DNA of 64,000 nt from CBDCVY01 sp965223245 (GCA_965223245.1 CBDCVY010000013.1:930001-994000), one strand, 5' to 3'; counted from the stretch's first letter, positions 34,895 to 44,656 are shown. The notes: a model not told the origin generated them from the letters alone. Program-made: numbers and translations.

Positions 34895-35659
34895 ATGCAC
34901 ATGATTTTATTAACAAATGATGATGGATTCTATGCAAAAGGTATCCAAAGCCTTTGGCAAGAGCTATCAGCGGTTGATGATGTAGTAATAATTGCCCCTG
35001 ATGCAGAGCAAAGTGCTGTAGGACATGCCATTTCTTTGTCTAATCCTCTAAAAGTTCAGAAAGTTGAACAAGAGGGGAGTTTGGTTGGGTATATGGTGAA
35101 TGGAACTCCAGCAGACTGTGTAAAAATTGGTATCACGGAATTACTGGAGGTTCCCCCGGATATAGTTATTTCTGGAGTAAATCAAGGGGGAAACTTGGGA
35201 ACATGTGTAATTTATTCGGGTACGGTTTCTGCTGCGACAGAAGCTGCAATAATGGGGATACCGTCAATTGCAGTTTCTTTGAATTCTTTTGAGTATTCCG
35301 ATTTTTCATCTGCCGGATCTTTTGTGAGACAGTTTTATCCACTAGTCATCAAGAAAGGACTACCTGAGGGAGTTTCCTTAAATATTAATGTGCCTGCTGT
35401 TAAGCGGGAAGATATTCGAGGAGTTGTGGTCACTCGTCAGGGAAAATCACGAGTTATTGAAACATTTGATAAACGAGTTGATCCTAGAAATAATGTTTAC
35501 TATTGGCTTGCAGGAGAGATGAAATTTGAAGAAGCTGACCCGGGAACAGATTGCGAAATGGTGCTGGAAAATTATATTTCCATAACACCGATCCATTTTG
35601 ATCTTACTCACTATAAAAGTTTAGAAGTACTCAAAAATTGGAAAATCTCTTTTGATTAA
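34895..35659 (+). CDS. surE: 5'/3'-nucleotidase SurE
   Basis: This 254-residue enzyme dephosphorylates nucleoside monophosphates during stress survival. The metal-binding N-terminus ILLTNDDGF, the APDAEQSAVGHAIS loop, NGTPADCVKIG and SGVNQGGNLG are all intact. Two ATGs are possible: 34895 and 34901 (MILLTNDDG, the more usual N-terminus). Neither has a free ribosome-binding site because a terminator hairpin ends at 34894. Expression by read-through or as a nearly leaderless mRNA is therefore likely. Confidence 0.94.
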   Translation: MHMILLTNDDGFYAKGIQSLWQELSAVDDVVIIAPDAEQSAVGHAISLSNPLKVQKVEQEGSLVGYMVNGTPADCVKIGITELLEVPPDIVISGVNQGGNLGTCVIYSGTVSAATEAAIMGIPSIAVSLNSFEYSDFSSAGSFVRQFYPLVIKKGLPEGVSLNINVPAVKREDIRGVVVTRQGKSRVIETFDKRVDPRNNVYYWLAGEMKFEEADPGTDCEMVLENYISITPIHFDLTHYKSLEVLKNWKISFD

Positions 35660-35691
35660 ATGGGATTAAAAATTTCATGTGTTACTCATCT

Positions 35692-35735
35692 AAAAAAATA
35701 GCGAATTAAGGATGAACCTTAATTCGCTATTTAAT
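35692..35735. terminator. Bidirectional terminator between surE and pnp
   Basis: A perfect 16-bp inverted repeat (35696-35711 with 35717-35732) has a 5-nt loop and AT-rich flanks. The A-run at 35692-35698 gives a T-run for the leftward pnp transcript; on the plus strand the tail is TTTAATTT. Confidence 0.8.
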
Positions 35736-35752
35736 TTATTAAAGTTAAATGG

Positions 35753-37855
35753 TTACGATTGAGCCGCAGCAGCCTCTTCTCGCATAGCTTCTTTACGGCT
35801 GAGTTTGACTTTTCCATTGCGATCCACATCAATTACCTTGACCACAATTTCGTCACCTTCTTGAATTTCATCGCTAACCTTTTTGATTCGGCGGTCACAA
35901 ATTTGTGAAATGTGAACTAATCCATCTGTGCCAGGAAAGATTTCGACAAATGCTCCAAAATCCATAATTTTCTTAACTTTCCCTAGATAGATTTTGCCGA
36001 TCTCGACTTCCTGGATAAGGTTATTAATTCGGTTGATTGCATCATCGGAACCACCTGCATCACTGGAAGCAATCGTGACAAGACCATCATCATTAATATC
36101 GATGGACACACCTGTTTTTTCGATTATATCTTTAATGACTTTCCCACCTGGTCCAATAACGTCTCGAATCTTATCGGTTGGGACTTTCATGGTAGTGATT
36201 CGCGGAGCAAATTGCGACATCTCCTCCCTTGGCTCCTGAAGAGCCTGTGCCATTTCATCCAGGATGTGAAAACGCCCATCCTTCGCTTGTTGGAGCGCAG
36301 TTGCCATGAGTTCTTTGGTCAAGCCTCCAATTTTGATATCCATTTGCAATGCAGTAATTCCATTGCGAGTTCCTGCAACTTTAAAGTCCATATCACCTAG
36401 ATGATCTTCATCACCTAAAATATCAGACAAGATTGCAACACGGTCGTCTTCTTTGATTAGTCCCATGGCGATACCGGCAACAGGAGATGTTAGAGGGACA
36501 CCTGCATCCATCATAGAAAGCGCTCCACCGCAAACTGAAGCCATTGAAGAGGAGCCATTAGATTCTAAAATTTCGGAAACCAATCGAATTGTATAAGGAA
36601 AAGATTCTTTTGAAGGAAGAACGGGGATCAAGGAACGCTCAGCAAGCATACCATGTCCAATTTCTCTTCTTCCAGGGTTGGCCATGAACTTTACTTCTCC
36701 GGTACAAAATCCGGGGAAATTATAATGAAGCATAAAAGATTTATTTCCTCGAAATTCAAGGTTGTCCATCCGTTGTTCATCGGATACGGTTCCTAAGGTT
36801 GTTGCAACTAAGGCTTGTGTTTCTCCTCGAGTGAATATGGCAGACCCATGAACTCTTGGGAGATATCCGACTTGGCAGTTGATGGGGCGAATGTCAGTCA
36901 AGCCTCTCCCATCAATACGAACTTTCTTCTCTAAAATCATCTCACGCATGGATTCTTTTTCAATACCATGAAAAATGTCCCCCAACTCGGACTGTAAATC
37001 TTCATCTCCATCCGGATTGATTGCTTGAGTCATTGCCTCAGCAGCGTTTTTCAAGGCTTCTTTGCGTTCTTTTTTATCCGCAATTTGCATTGCTGATTCG
37101 ACACTAGCCTGGGAGGCTGATTTTGCCTTAGCAATTAACTCTTCATTCTTTTCGGGAATTTCTACAGGAGCTTTTTCTTTACCTATCATTTCCCTGAATT
37201 TGTTTTGGAGGTCGACTATTTTTTTTATTCGGTCATGTCCAAATTCCAAAGCATTCATCATAGTTTCTTCATCTAATTCATTGGCGCCTGCTTCCACCAT
37301 AACAAGAGCATCAGCGGTACCAGCCATTAGTAAATGAAGGTCACTTTGTTTTTGATCTTCGTAAGTTGGGTTTATTACAAACTCACCCTCAATACGGCCG
37401 ACTCTAACACCTGCTACAGGATTTTCAAAAGGAATGTCTGAAATTAAAAGGGCAGTGGAAGCACCAGAGAGTGCAATTACATCTGGAGGATTTTCTTGAT
37501 CATGGGAGACTACTAAACAAACTACTTGCGTTTCAGTTCGAAAATCATCTGGGAAAAGAGGACGGATAGGACGATCAATTAATCGACTGGTTAAAGTTTC
37601 ATGATCTTGGGGGCGGGCTTCACGTTTTAAGAAACCTCCAGGGATGCGTCCTGCTGCGTAAGTCTTTTCTCTATAGTCTACCGTAAGGGGGAAAAAATCA
37701 ATTCCTTCTCTTGCTTCTTTCGCCATGGTCGCAGTTACAAGCACCATGGTGTCTCCATAACGGACCACAACCGATCCGTTGGCTTGTTTGGCCAGCCATC
37801 CAGCCTCGAATGACAAAGTCTTGCCATCCAGATCCATCTCTATTTTTTGTTGCAT
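35753..37855 (-). CDS. pnp: Polyribonucleotide nucleotidyltransferase
   Basis: This 700-residue phosphorolytic 3'-5' exoribonuclease has two RNase PH domains (N-terminal with GRIPGGFLKREARPQDHE, second with RGETQALVATTLG). A KH domain (PTDKIRDVIGPGGKVI, near residue 555) and an S1 domain (GKVKKIMDFGAFVEIFPG, near 622) follow. The length and order fit the family. It is the last gene of the translation cluster, 28 bp after rpsO, the normal arrangement. Confidence 0.97.
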   Translation of the reverse strand: MQQKIEMDLDGKTLSFEAGWLAKQANGSVVVRYGDTMVLVTATMAKEAREGIDFFPLTVDYREKTYAAGRIPGGFLKREARPQDHETLTSRLIDRPIRPLFPDDFRTETQVVCLVVSHDQENPPDVIALSGASTALLISDIPFENPVAGVRVGRIEGEFVINPTYEDQKQSDLHLLMAGTADALVMVEAGANELDEETMMNALEFGHDRIKKIVDLQNKFREMIGKEKAPVEIPEKNEELIAKAKSASQASVESAMQIADKKERKEALKNAAEAMTQAINPDGDEDLQSELGDIFHGIEKESMREMILEKKVRIDGRGLTDIRPINCQVGYLPRVHGSAIFTRGETQALVATTLGTVSDEQRMDNLEFRGNKSFMLHYNFPGFCTGEVKFMANPGRREIGHGMLAERSLIPVLPSKESFPYTIRLVSEILESNGSSSMASVCGGALSMMDAGVPLTSPVAGIAMGLIKEDDRVAILSDILGDEDHLGDMDFKVAGTRNGITALQMDIKIGGLTKELMATALQQAKDGRFHILDEMAQALQEPREEMSQFAPRITTMKVPTDKIRDVIGPGGKVIKDIIEKTGVSIDINDDGLVTIASSDAGGSDDAINRINNLIQEVEIGKIYLGKVKKIMDFGAFVEIFPGTDGLVHISQICDRRIKKVSDEIQEGDEIVVKVIDVDRNGKVKLSRKEAMREEAAAAQS

Positions 37856-37883
37856 TAAATATCTCCAATCTGTGTATCATAAT

Positions 37884-38153
37884 TTACCGTCGGATACCTA
37901 GGTCCTTAATAATATTTTGGTAAGAACTGAAGTTTTCTTTCCTTAAATGGTCCAATAACTTTCGCCTACGATTTACAATTTTTATCAATCCTCGGCGGGA
38001 ATGGTGATCCTTGTTATGAGTCTGAAAATGTTCAGTTAAATAGTTGAGGCGATTTGTCAATAAAGCAATTTGAACCTCAGAGGACCCTGTGTCCTTTTCA
38101 TTTAGACGGTATTTGTCAATAATAGAAGCTTTTGCTTCTTTAGTAAAAGCCAT
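37884..38153 (-). CDS. rpsO: 30S ribosomal protein S15
   Basis: This 89-residue protein binds 16S rRNA early in 30S assembly. It has the family pattern DTGSSEVQIALLTNRLNYLT and HNKDHHSRRGLI followed by NRRRKLLDHLR. ATG 38153 is chosen (MAFTKEAK) with GAGGAGG upstream; a TTG two codons earlier is less likely. The 157-bp gap from truB probably holds its own promoter and the site where S15 represses its own mRNA in E. coli, though I cannot identify a pseudoknot here. Confidence 0.96.
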   Translation of the reverse strand: MAFTKEAKASIIDKYRLNEKDTGSSEVQIALLTNRLNYLTEHFQTHNKDHHSRRGLIKIVNRRRKLLDHLRKENFSSYQNIIKDLGIRR

Positions 38154-38310
38154 AGCCAACCTCCTCTATCGAATTGGCAATGCTGTAAGGTTGTCGAATG
38201 TTTTCGTAGAGAAGATTCTCTTGGGAACAGATCTTTTTTTCTAAATAAGAACGATCAATGAATCTTATCTGCAAAAACATTCCAACCTTTTCAGCAACTA
38301 AAGTTAATAA

Positions 38311-39243
38311 CTAGATTAAAACACGTTTTAATTTAAAAGCTGTTTCTATAGAATCCATTTTTTTATACTCCTCTTGATTTACAAGAGGTTCTACTATAGC
38401 AATCAATTCGTTATCTGAACTCATTACACGGAGGTTCATTCCCGGATAAAACTCACCGGGAACCTTTTGCACAGATCCCTTTAATATAGGCAAGCCGTGA
38501 ATGATTAATTTTTTTTCTTCAGAATTGATACGAATCTCAGGAAGAAAATCCAAAGCTTGTTCGGTCTTAAGCAATTTATCGGTAAGGGTACCTTGGGCTT
38601 GTGCGTGGTTCAGTTCTTCTAATGTAACCGACGATTCGACATCGAAATGTCCTACCTGTTCTCGTATTAATTGGGTTAAATGAGCACCACAACCTAGTAT
38701 TAAACCAATATCATGGCATAAGGTACGAATATAAGTACCTGCTGAGCAGACCACTTTAAAAATAACTTGATTCCCATCTTTTTCCAAAAAATCAATGGAA
38801 TAAATGTTCACCGTCACCGGGTCTCTATTGATAGTAATACCATTTCTAGCTAATTTGTAAAGTGGAACTCCATTTTTTTTCTTGGCAGAGTACATTGGGG
38901 GTGTTTGCTTGTGTTTACCTATGAATTTCTTTAATACGTCCTTAATGGTTTTTTCAGAAATATTTTTGGGGTCTCCAGTGCTAATAATCTTACCGGTAGA
39001 GTCTTGAGTATCTGTAGATTCACCTAATTTCATTGTGGCAGAGTAACCTTTATTTAGGTGAGTCAAAAATTGAATGATTTTTGTCGATTGATTGAGACAT
39101 ATGGGTAAGACTCCTTCTGCAAGAGGGTCCAAGGTTCCTATATGGCCCGCTTTTTTAACATTTAGAGTATTTTTTACGGATTGGACCATTGAAAAAGAAG
39201 AAGGCCCCGCGGGTTTATAAATATTAACAATACTATTCATCAT
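38311..39243 (-). CDS. truB: tRNA pseudouridine-55 synthase TruB
   Basis: This 310-residue enzyme makes pseudouridine 55 in the T-loop of tRNAs. The N-terminal NIYKPAGPSSFSMVQ and the catalytic HIGTLDPLAEGVLPI with the aspartate nucleophile are present, followed by the PUA-like C-terminus. ATG 39243 (MMNSIVNI) overlaps the end of rbfA by 11 bp; the next codon is also ATG. An upstream extension open to 39309 lies wholly inside rbfA and is not supported. Confidence 0.95.
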   Translation of the reverse strand: MMNSIVNIYKPAGPSSFSMVQSVKNTLNVKKAGHIGTLDPLAEGVLPICLNQSTKIIQFLTHLNKGYSATMKLGESTDTQDSTGKIISTGDPKNISEKTIKDVLKKFIGKHKQTPPMYSAKKKNGVPLYKLARNGITINRDPVTVNIYSIDFLEKDGNQVIFKVVCSAGTYIRTLCHDIGLILGCGAHLTQLIREQVGHFDVESSVTLEELNHAQAQGTLTDKLLKTEQALDFLPEIRINSEEKKLIIHGLPILKGSVQKVPGEFYPGMNLRVMSSDNELIAIVEPLVNQEEYKKMDSIETAFKLKRVLI

Positions 39244-39577
39244 GCAATCGATTAATAAGCTTCGTAATTTTTTCGACGTGATCCGCGGACTCATCGATTT
39301 TAAACTCAAGTTCGGGAATATATTTTAAGTGCAGATTTTTGCCCAATTGATTTCGAATAAATCCCTTGGCACTTTTTAGTCCGCTTAAACTCTCTTCTTT
39401 TTTAACTTCATTTCCCATAATGCTAACAAAAACTTTAGCGTGTTTTATATTATTACTCAATTCTATTTTAGTCACGGTTACAAATCCAATTCTTGGATCC
39501 TTCAATCCTTTCATTATTAAATTGGATATTTCCTCTAAAAGTAACTCTTGGACTCTTTGTGATCTTTTGAAACGCAT
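39233..39577 (-). CDS. rbfA: Ribosome-binding factor A
   Basis: This 114-residue KH-type protein matures the 30S subunit. It has the family opening RSQRVQELLLEEISNLI and the DPRIGFVTVTKIELSNNIKHAKVFVSI core; the C-terminus ends soon after LKYIPELEFKIDES. It sits in the canonical place between the DUF503 gene and truB, overlapping truB by 11 bp, so it is coupled to tRNA and rRNA modification genes. Confidence 0.95.
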   Translation of the reverse strand: MRFKRSQRVQELLLEEISNLIMKGLKDPRIGFVTVTKIELSNNIKHAKVFVSIMGNEVKKEESLSGLKSAKGFIRNQLGKNLHLKYIPELEFKIDESADHVEKITKLINRLHDE

Positions 39578-39601
39578 CTTTTAGTCCATAAATGGGAATA
39601 A

Positions 39602-39904
39602 TCAAAAGGATTCCTTTCCCATATTTATGATTTCGATTTCGTGGTTAGTCATTTCTGCTAAATGTAATTTGTCAATGAAGTTCACCACTTGTTGAATTAA
39701 CCCCTCTAAATATTTAGCGTCCTCGCTAACCGCAGCGACACCCAAATGCAAACTTTGCCAAATATCCTGATCCCCGACTTCGGCGATAGAAATATTAAAC
39801 TTATTTTTTACACGATCTTTAATAGTTCGAATAATTCGCCGTTTTCCTTTAAGGGAGTCATTTCCGTGTAAAAAAAACTTTATTGAGCAACAACCCACAT
39901 GCAT
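39602..39904 (-). CDS. DUF503 protein (YlxP-like)
   Basis: This 100-residue protein shows the DUF503 pattern: an early SLKGKRRIIRTIKDRVKNKF stretch, an ISIAEVGDQDIWQ strand with the conserved W, and a closing EIEIINMG. Its position between infB and rbfA is that of ylxP, part of the nusA-infB operon in many bacteria. The function is unknown, but it is presumed to be linked to ribosome or translation work. It precedes rbfA by 24 bp. Confidence 0.88.
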   Translation of the reverse strand: MHVGCCSIKFFLHGNDSLKGKRRIIRTIKDRVKNKFNISIAEVGDQDIWQSLHLGVAAVSEDAKYLEGLIQQVVNFIDKLHLAEMTNHEIEIINMGKESF

Positions 39905-39989
39905 GGGAAAAATAATTAAAAAAAGATTTTAAGTTGATATTTTACTGCTTTTAATTTTAAAAGTATTTTTATGGTTTCCTTTAGTAAAC

Positions 39990-42401
39990 TTATTGAACCG
40001 TCTCTTTTTCTAATATGTAAGGTTCAACAATATCTCCTGATTTTAAATCTTGGTATTTTTCGAATGAAAGTCCGCATTCATAACCTGATGCAACTTCCCT
40101 TACATCCTCTTTAAATCTTTTTAGTGAGTTGATTTTTCCGTCATAAATAACTACGCTATCTCGAACTAACCGAGCCTGAGTATTCCTTTCAATTTGTCCG
40201 GATAAAACAAAACAACCTGCGATATTACCTACTTTAGGAATATGAAAAACTTCCCTCACTTCTGCGCGGCCCATTACTTTTTCCCTGAAAGTAGGTTCGA
40301 GCAGTCCTTCCATTGCCTTTTTAATGTCGTTAATTGCATCATAGATGACACTATAAAGACGAACGTCGACTTTTTCTTTCGTAGCCATTGTGTTTGCTTT
40401 TTCAGTGGGCCTTACATTAAATCCGATGATAATGGCTGTTGAAGCGCTTGCTAATAGAATGTCTGACTCAGTGATTCCGCCCACAGCATCGTGGATTACC
40501 TTAACTCTGACTTGTTCACTTTCCAGCTTTGAAAGAGCTTCTTTTACCGCTTGGATAGAACCTTGAACATCGGCTTTAATGATTAAGCTAAGCTCATGAA
40601 TTTTCCCCTCCAATATTTGTTGGTGAAGGTCTTCCATTGTGATGCGAGGTTTTTGGGATAAAGCAGTTTCTCTTTGCTTTTGTAATCGTAGTTCACATAA
40701 TTGTCGGGCACGTTTTTCGTCTTTGACCACCATAAACTTATCTCCGGGATCCGGAACCTCTGGAATCCCAATAATCTCAACCGGCATGCATACAGTTGCC
40801 TTAGAAATATTTTTCCCTTGATCATTTGTAAGTGCCCGTGCTTTTCCAAAGTAATTACCAATAATATATGGATCACCCACGTGCAAATTGCCTTTTTGTA
40901 TAATAACAGTGGCAACCGGTCCTCGTCCTTTGTCCAACTTGGACTCAATGACTATTCCGCGTCCTCTAAGCTTAGGATTGGCCTTCAACTCCATGATTTC
41001 TGCCTGGAGTAAAAGCAGTTCGAGTAAATTATCAATCCCTAAATTCATTTTTGCAGAGACTTCAGTGAAAATCGTTTGCCCACCCCAATCTTCTGGTAAG
41101 AGGCCTAATTCGGCCAATTGCTTTTTAACTTCTTCTGGTTTGGCGTCTGGTTTATCAATTTTATTGATTGCTACAAGTAAGGGAACATTGGCTGCGTTTG
41201 CGTGGTCAATCGCCTCTTTGGTTTGAGGCTTGATTCCATCATCAGCTGCTACCACTAAAACGACAATGTCCGTGATTTGAGCCCCTCGAGCTCGCATAGC
41301 TGTAAAAGCCTCATGTCCTGGGGTATCAAGAAATGTAATCGAAGACCCTTTCACTTTAGCTTGATAAGCTCCAATATGTTGAGTTATTCCCCCATGCTCA
41401 CTTTCGGTTATATTGGTTTTACGTATAGCGTCTAAAAGGGAAGTTTTCCCATGATCAACATGACCCATAATTGTTACAATTGGAGGACGTAATTGATGGT
41501 CTGTGGGTAAATCTTGTTCTTCTTCCTCAAATTCCAGTTCTTCTTCTTCCTGAACTTTTTCAACCTCATATCCACGTTGGTCCGCAATTTTGGAAGCCAT
41601 CTCAAAATTCAAACTTTGATTGATGGTCGCCATAACTCCTAACCCCATGAGCTCTTTGATAATATCATTTGCGGTACAATTTAACTTCTCAGCCAAATCC
41701 CGAAGCTGAATATTTTCACTTATTTGAACAGTTTCAAACCCTTCATCTTCTGGGATTTCAATTGATGGGGTGGGTGCAGAGGAAGGTATTTTTTCATCCT
41801 GAGTTGGTAATTCATCTTTTTTCGGCTCTTTCGTTTTCGTGCTTTCTTGTATTTTCTTTTTTGATTTATCTTTGGTTTTTTTTGTCTCTACCAGCTCTTC
41901 TAGTTCTTCAGGTTTTACTATTCTTAAGCTAGGCTTTTTGGCTGTTTTTAGTTTATCGGCAATGGGGGCTTCGCCTTCTCCGGGCTTTTGAGGTTTTTTA
42001 GAAGTACCGGATGTTTTTTCTTTGTCGACTTCTTTAAGTGCAGCTTTTACTTTTTTTACAGGTTTAGATTCTTTTGGAGTTTCAGTGCCGCCCTCCGCTT
42101 TCTTGGTTTTTGAGGTTGCTTTAGAGGGGGAAGTCTTATTAGTTTTTTTGACTTCTGTTTTCTTAGACGTTTTCTTTTTTGCTGTGGTTTTAGTGGTAGC
42201 CTTTTTCTTCGTTGAGGTTTTCTTTTTGCTTTTTGGCGCTAACTTTTCAGAAAAAAATTCCCTTAGATGATTGGACATTTCTTCATCAATTGAACTCATA
42301 TGATTTTTTACTGGGTAATCTTTTTCTTTGAGCTCATCAATAATCTGGTCGTTAGAAACTCCTAATTCTAACGCTAATTTATTAACTCGAATTTTCGCCA
42401 A
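39990..42401 (-). CDS. infB: Translation initiation factor IF-2
   Basis: This 803-residue GTPase places initiator tRNA on the 30S subunit. An N-terminal IF2-N domain (AKIRVNKLALELGVS) precedes a ~200-residue low-complexity linker rich in K, T, S, E and P. A second IF2-N domain, the G domain (GHVDHGKTSLLDAI, DTPGHEAFTAMR, NKID) and the C-terminal beta-barrels follow. TTG 42401 is chosen because AGGAG lies 8 nt upstream and MAKIRV is the family start; GTG 42410 is too close to that site. Confidence 0.96.
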   Translation of the reverse strand: MAKIRVNKLALELGVSNDQIIDELKEKDYPVKNHMSSIDEEMSNHLREFFSEKLAPKSKKKTSTKKKATTKTTAKKKTSKKTEVKKTNKTSPSKATSKTKKAEGGTETPKESKPVKKVKAALKEVDKEKTSGTSKKPQKPGEGEAPIADKLKTAKKPSLRIVKPEELEELVETKKTKDKSKKKIQESTKTKEPKKDELPTQDEKIPSSAPTPSIEIPEDEGFETVQISENIQLRDLAEKLNCTANDIIKELMGLGVMATINQSLNFEMASKIADQRGYEVEKVQEEEELEFEEEEQDLPTDHQLRPPIVTIMGHVDHGKTSLLDAIRKTNITESEHGGITQHIGAYQAKVKGSSITFLDTPGHEAFTAMRARGAQITDIVVLVVAADDGIKPQTKEAIDHANAANVPLLVAINKIDKPDAKPEEVKKQLAELGLLPEDWGGQTIFTEVSAKMNLGIDNLLELLLLQAEIMELKANPKLRGRGIVIESKLDKGRGPVATVIIQKGNLHVGDPYIIGNYFGKARALTNDQGKNISKATVCMPVEIIGIPEVPDPGDKFMVVKDEKRARQLCELRLQKQRETALSQKPRITMEDLHQQILEGKIHELSLIIKADVQGSIQAVKEALSKLESEQVRVKVIHDAVGGITESDILLASASTAIIIGFNVRPTEKANTMATKEKVDVRLYSVIYDAINDIKKAMEGLLEPTFREKVMGRAEVREVFHIPKVGNIAGCFVLSGQIERNTQARLVRDSVVIYDGKINSLKRFKEDVREVASGYECGLSFEKYQDLKSGDIVEPYILEKETVQ

Positions 42402-42454
42402 AAGCAACACTCCTATTAATGGTGAATTGATATAATGTGATTAAGTAAAACTTT

Positions 42455-44188
42455 TTAAACGTTTTCATATTTTTCCATATGTGACTTTGCTTCACTCAGA
42501 ATAAATTGGGCTGTGTCCTCATCAATTCCATCAATAGCAATAAGTTCTTCAATTGGGGTCACAGATAATTCAGCAATGGTTTGAAAATCATTTTCTTGCA
42601 AAGTTTTTATAATTGCACTGTCAACTTTAGTCAGTTCTTCCAAACCAAATTCCTGATCTTCCTCCAGTTCTTCTTCAGGGGAAGAGGTTGCCGTAGATGT
42701 GTCTTCATTTGCTTGGTCTGATTCTTCTGTTTCTAGATCATTTTGGGGTATTAGGTCTTCATCCAACTCTTTACTTGGTTCTTCCTCAATTGGCTCTCCC
42801 GGGCTATTGGAAAATAAAGAAGCGGCTTCACTTTTTTCCTTAATATTAGGGGCTGTATAAACCAAGTTATCTTCAATTTCAGGTGATACTATTTCTGTGG
42901 AAGGAGTTGGTTTTCTATTTTTAATATATTCTTCAGAGAAATTATAAAGAGCTTCTGCTTTCTTTGGCCCTACTCCTTGAATCTTAATTAACCCTTCAAC
43001 ACCCTGGCTCAATACTTCATCAAAAGTCACTACATTATTTGCGAACAGAATAGCAACCAACTTTTCACTAAATCCTTTCGTATTTTTAATGATTTCAATA
43101 AAGTCTTCCTGAGGCTCTTTCTTTTTTGCAAAAAGGTCAGTCGCACTTAAAATAGATTGGGCCTCTGATTCGCCTTTAATATCGATTTTCCATTTTACTA
43201 GTTTTGCTGCTAAACGAACATTTTGGCCTTTTTTACCTATTGCTAAAGACATTTGGTCATCGGCAACAATAATTGTCATATGTTTTTCATCTTTGTTAGT
43301 GACAATTCTTGAGATTTTTGCCGGGCTTAACGCATTGCGAATAAAAATTTCAGGATCTTCGGAATATTCGACAATATCTATTTTTTCTCCCCGCAATTCT
43401 TGCACGATAGATTGTACTCTTAAACCTCTCATGCCAACACAAGCACCGACCGCATCAATATCTCTATCGTTAGTTCGAACAGCAATTTTGGTGCGACCAT
43501 TTGGCTCTCTAACAATACCCATGATTTCCACCATGCCTTCACTGATTTCTGGAACTTCAAGTTCAAATAACCTTTTGATCAAACCAACATGGGTTCGGGA
43601 AAGAATCAGTAAAGTATTTTTTGAGGTTTTTTTTACTTCGAGTACATATGCGCGAACCCGTTCTCCGCGATTGAATTTTTCCCGGAAAACTTGTTCTCGT
43701 CGAGGGAGTATTCCTTCAGCACGACCCAAATCAACAATTATGTCTCCATGCTCAAACCGTTGAACTATGCCACTAAGCAGCTCGGTTTTTTTGTCCTGAA
43801 ATTCGTTGTAAACAATTTCGATTTCAGCTTCTCGGACTTTTTGTAAAATTACTTGTTTCGCTAACTGAGCTGCAATTCGTCCTAAATTTTCTAATTTTTG
43901 AGGGACTAGCAGGGTTTCCTTCAATTGAACTTCCGGAGAAATTTTCGAGGCTTCTTTTAATGAAACTTCCAAGTCTGGATCTTTAACTTTTGAAACAACT
44001 GTTTTTTCAGCAAAAATTTCAATTTCGCCATTCTCTAAATTAAACTCGCTATGAACGACTACTTCTGGCGGCAACTTTTTTCGTGCGGCCGCTTCCACAG
44101 CAGATTTGATTGCCTCAATTAAGACATCCTTGTCGATGCCTTTTTCTCTGCAAAGTTGATCAATTATATGAATTACTTCTACGGTCAT
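42455..44188 (-). CDS. nusA: Transcription termination/antitermination factor NusA
   Basis: This 577-residue protein modulates RNA polymerase pausing and antitermination. In order come the N-terminal domain, S1 (GIVQRFEHGDIIVDLGRAEG), KH1-KH2 (GACVGMRGLRVQ and AIGKKGQNVRLA) and two helix-hairpin-helix modules (IQGVGPKKAEALY and AIDGIDEDTAQFI). The two HhH modules are split by an acidic linker of about 85 residues (E, D, S, P rich), longer than usual. It lies 3 bp after rimP and upstream of infB, the standard order. Confidence 0.96.
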   Translation of the reverse strand: MTVEVIHIIDQLCREKGIDKDVLIEAIKSAVEAAARKKLPPEVVVHSEFNLENGEIEIFAEKTVVSKVKDPDLEVSLKEASKISPEVQLKETLLVPQKLENLGRIAAQLAKQVILQKVREAEIEIVYNEFQDKKTELLSGIVQRFEHGDIIVDLGRAEGILPRREQVFREKFNRGERVRAYVLEVKKTSKNTLLILSRTHVGLIKRLFELEVPEISEGMVEIMGIVREPNGRTKIAVRTNDRDIDAVGACVGMRGLRVQSIVQELRGEKIDIVEYSEDPEIFIRNALSPAKISRIVTNKDEKHMTIIVADDQMSLAIGKKGQNVRLAAKLVKWKIDIKGESEAQSILSATDLFAKKKEPQEDFIEIIKNTKGFSEKLVAILFANNVVTFDEVLSQGVEGLIKIQGVGPKKAEALYNFSEEYIKNRKPTPSTEIVSPEIEDNLVYTAPNIKEKSEAASLFSNSPGEPIEEEPSKELDEDLIPQNDLETEESDQANEDTSTATSSPEEELEEDQEFGLEELTKVDSAIIKTLQENDFQTIAELSVTPIEELIAIDGIDEDTAQFILSEAKSHMEKYENV

Positions 44189-44191
44189 GAT

Positions 44192-44656
44192 TTAATTTAT
44201 TTTTATTTCAAGTTTAGCTGATGCAATATTATCAATGGGTATGGATATAGTTTCCTCACCTACGTCCAAAAAAAGAGCACTTTCTTTAAAGTCCTGTATA
44301 ACCCCGGTAAATTTTCTTTTTTCTTGAATGGGAGAAAATAACGAAACTTGGATTGATTTTCCTAAATACCTTAAAAAATCACTTTCCTTTTTTAAAGGTC
44401 GATCTAAGCCTGGAGAAGATACCTCTAGGTAGTATCTATTTGGAATTAGATCTTCTACTTCAATAATATCTTCAATTTGTCGACTTATCTTTTTGCAGTC
44501 CTCGACAGTTATGCCATTTTGTTTATCAAGAAATACTCTTAAAAACCAATCTTTCCCCTCTTTTTTGTATTCAATATCAACTAACTCAATATTTGCATTT
44601 TCAACAATTGGCAAAACGAGCTCTCTAACTGATTGGGAAACGGAACTCTTGACCAT
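44192..44656 (-). CDS. rimP: Ribosome maturation factor RimP
   Basis: This 154-residue protein assists 30S maturation. It has the family motifs ELVDIEYKKEGKDWFLRVFLD, DCKKISRQIEDII and YYLEVSSPGLDRPLKKESDF, then an SH3-like C-terminus. It is the first gene of the nusA-infB cluster, 197 bp from the end of proS, from which it is separated by a terminator, so the cluster promoter should lie in that gap. Confidence 0.95.
   Translation of the reverse strand: MVKSSVSQSVRELVLPIVENANIELVDIEYKKEGKDWFLRVFLDKQNGITVEDCKKISRQIEDIIEVEDLIPNRYYLEVSSPGLDRPLKKESDFLRYLGKSIQVSLFSPIQEKRKFTGVIQDFKESALFLDVGEETISIPIDNIASAKLEIKIN

Noticed and set aside
38154..38310. S15 autoregulatory pseudoknot in the rpsO leader
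   Set aside because: I could not pair a convincing pseudoknot by eye, so only the gap itself is mentioned.
41800..42260. Lysine/threonine-rich repeats in infB as a DNA repeat element
   Set aside because: This is normal low-complexity linker coding sequence of IF-2, not a repeat array.
41669..42270. Plus-strand frames opposite the low-complexity part of infB
   Set aside because: They read as hydrophobic F/L/V-rich strings, which is simply the antisense of a K/E/T-rich linker; no gene is implied.
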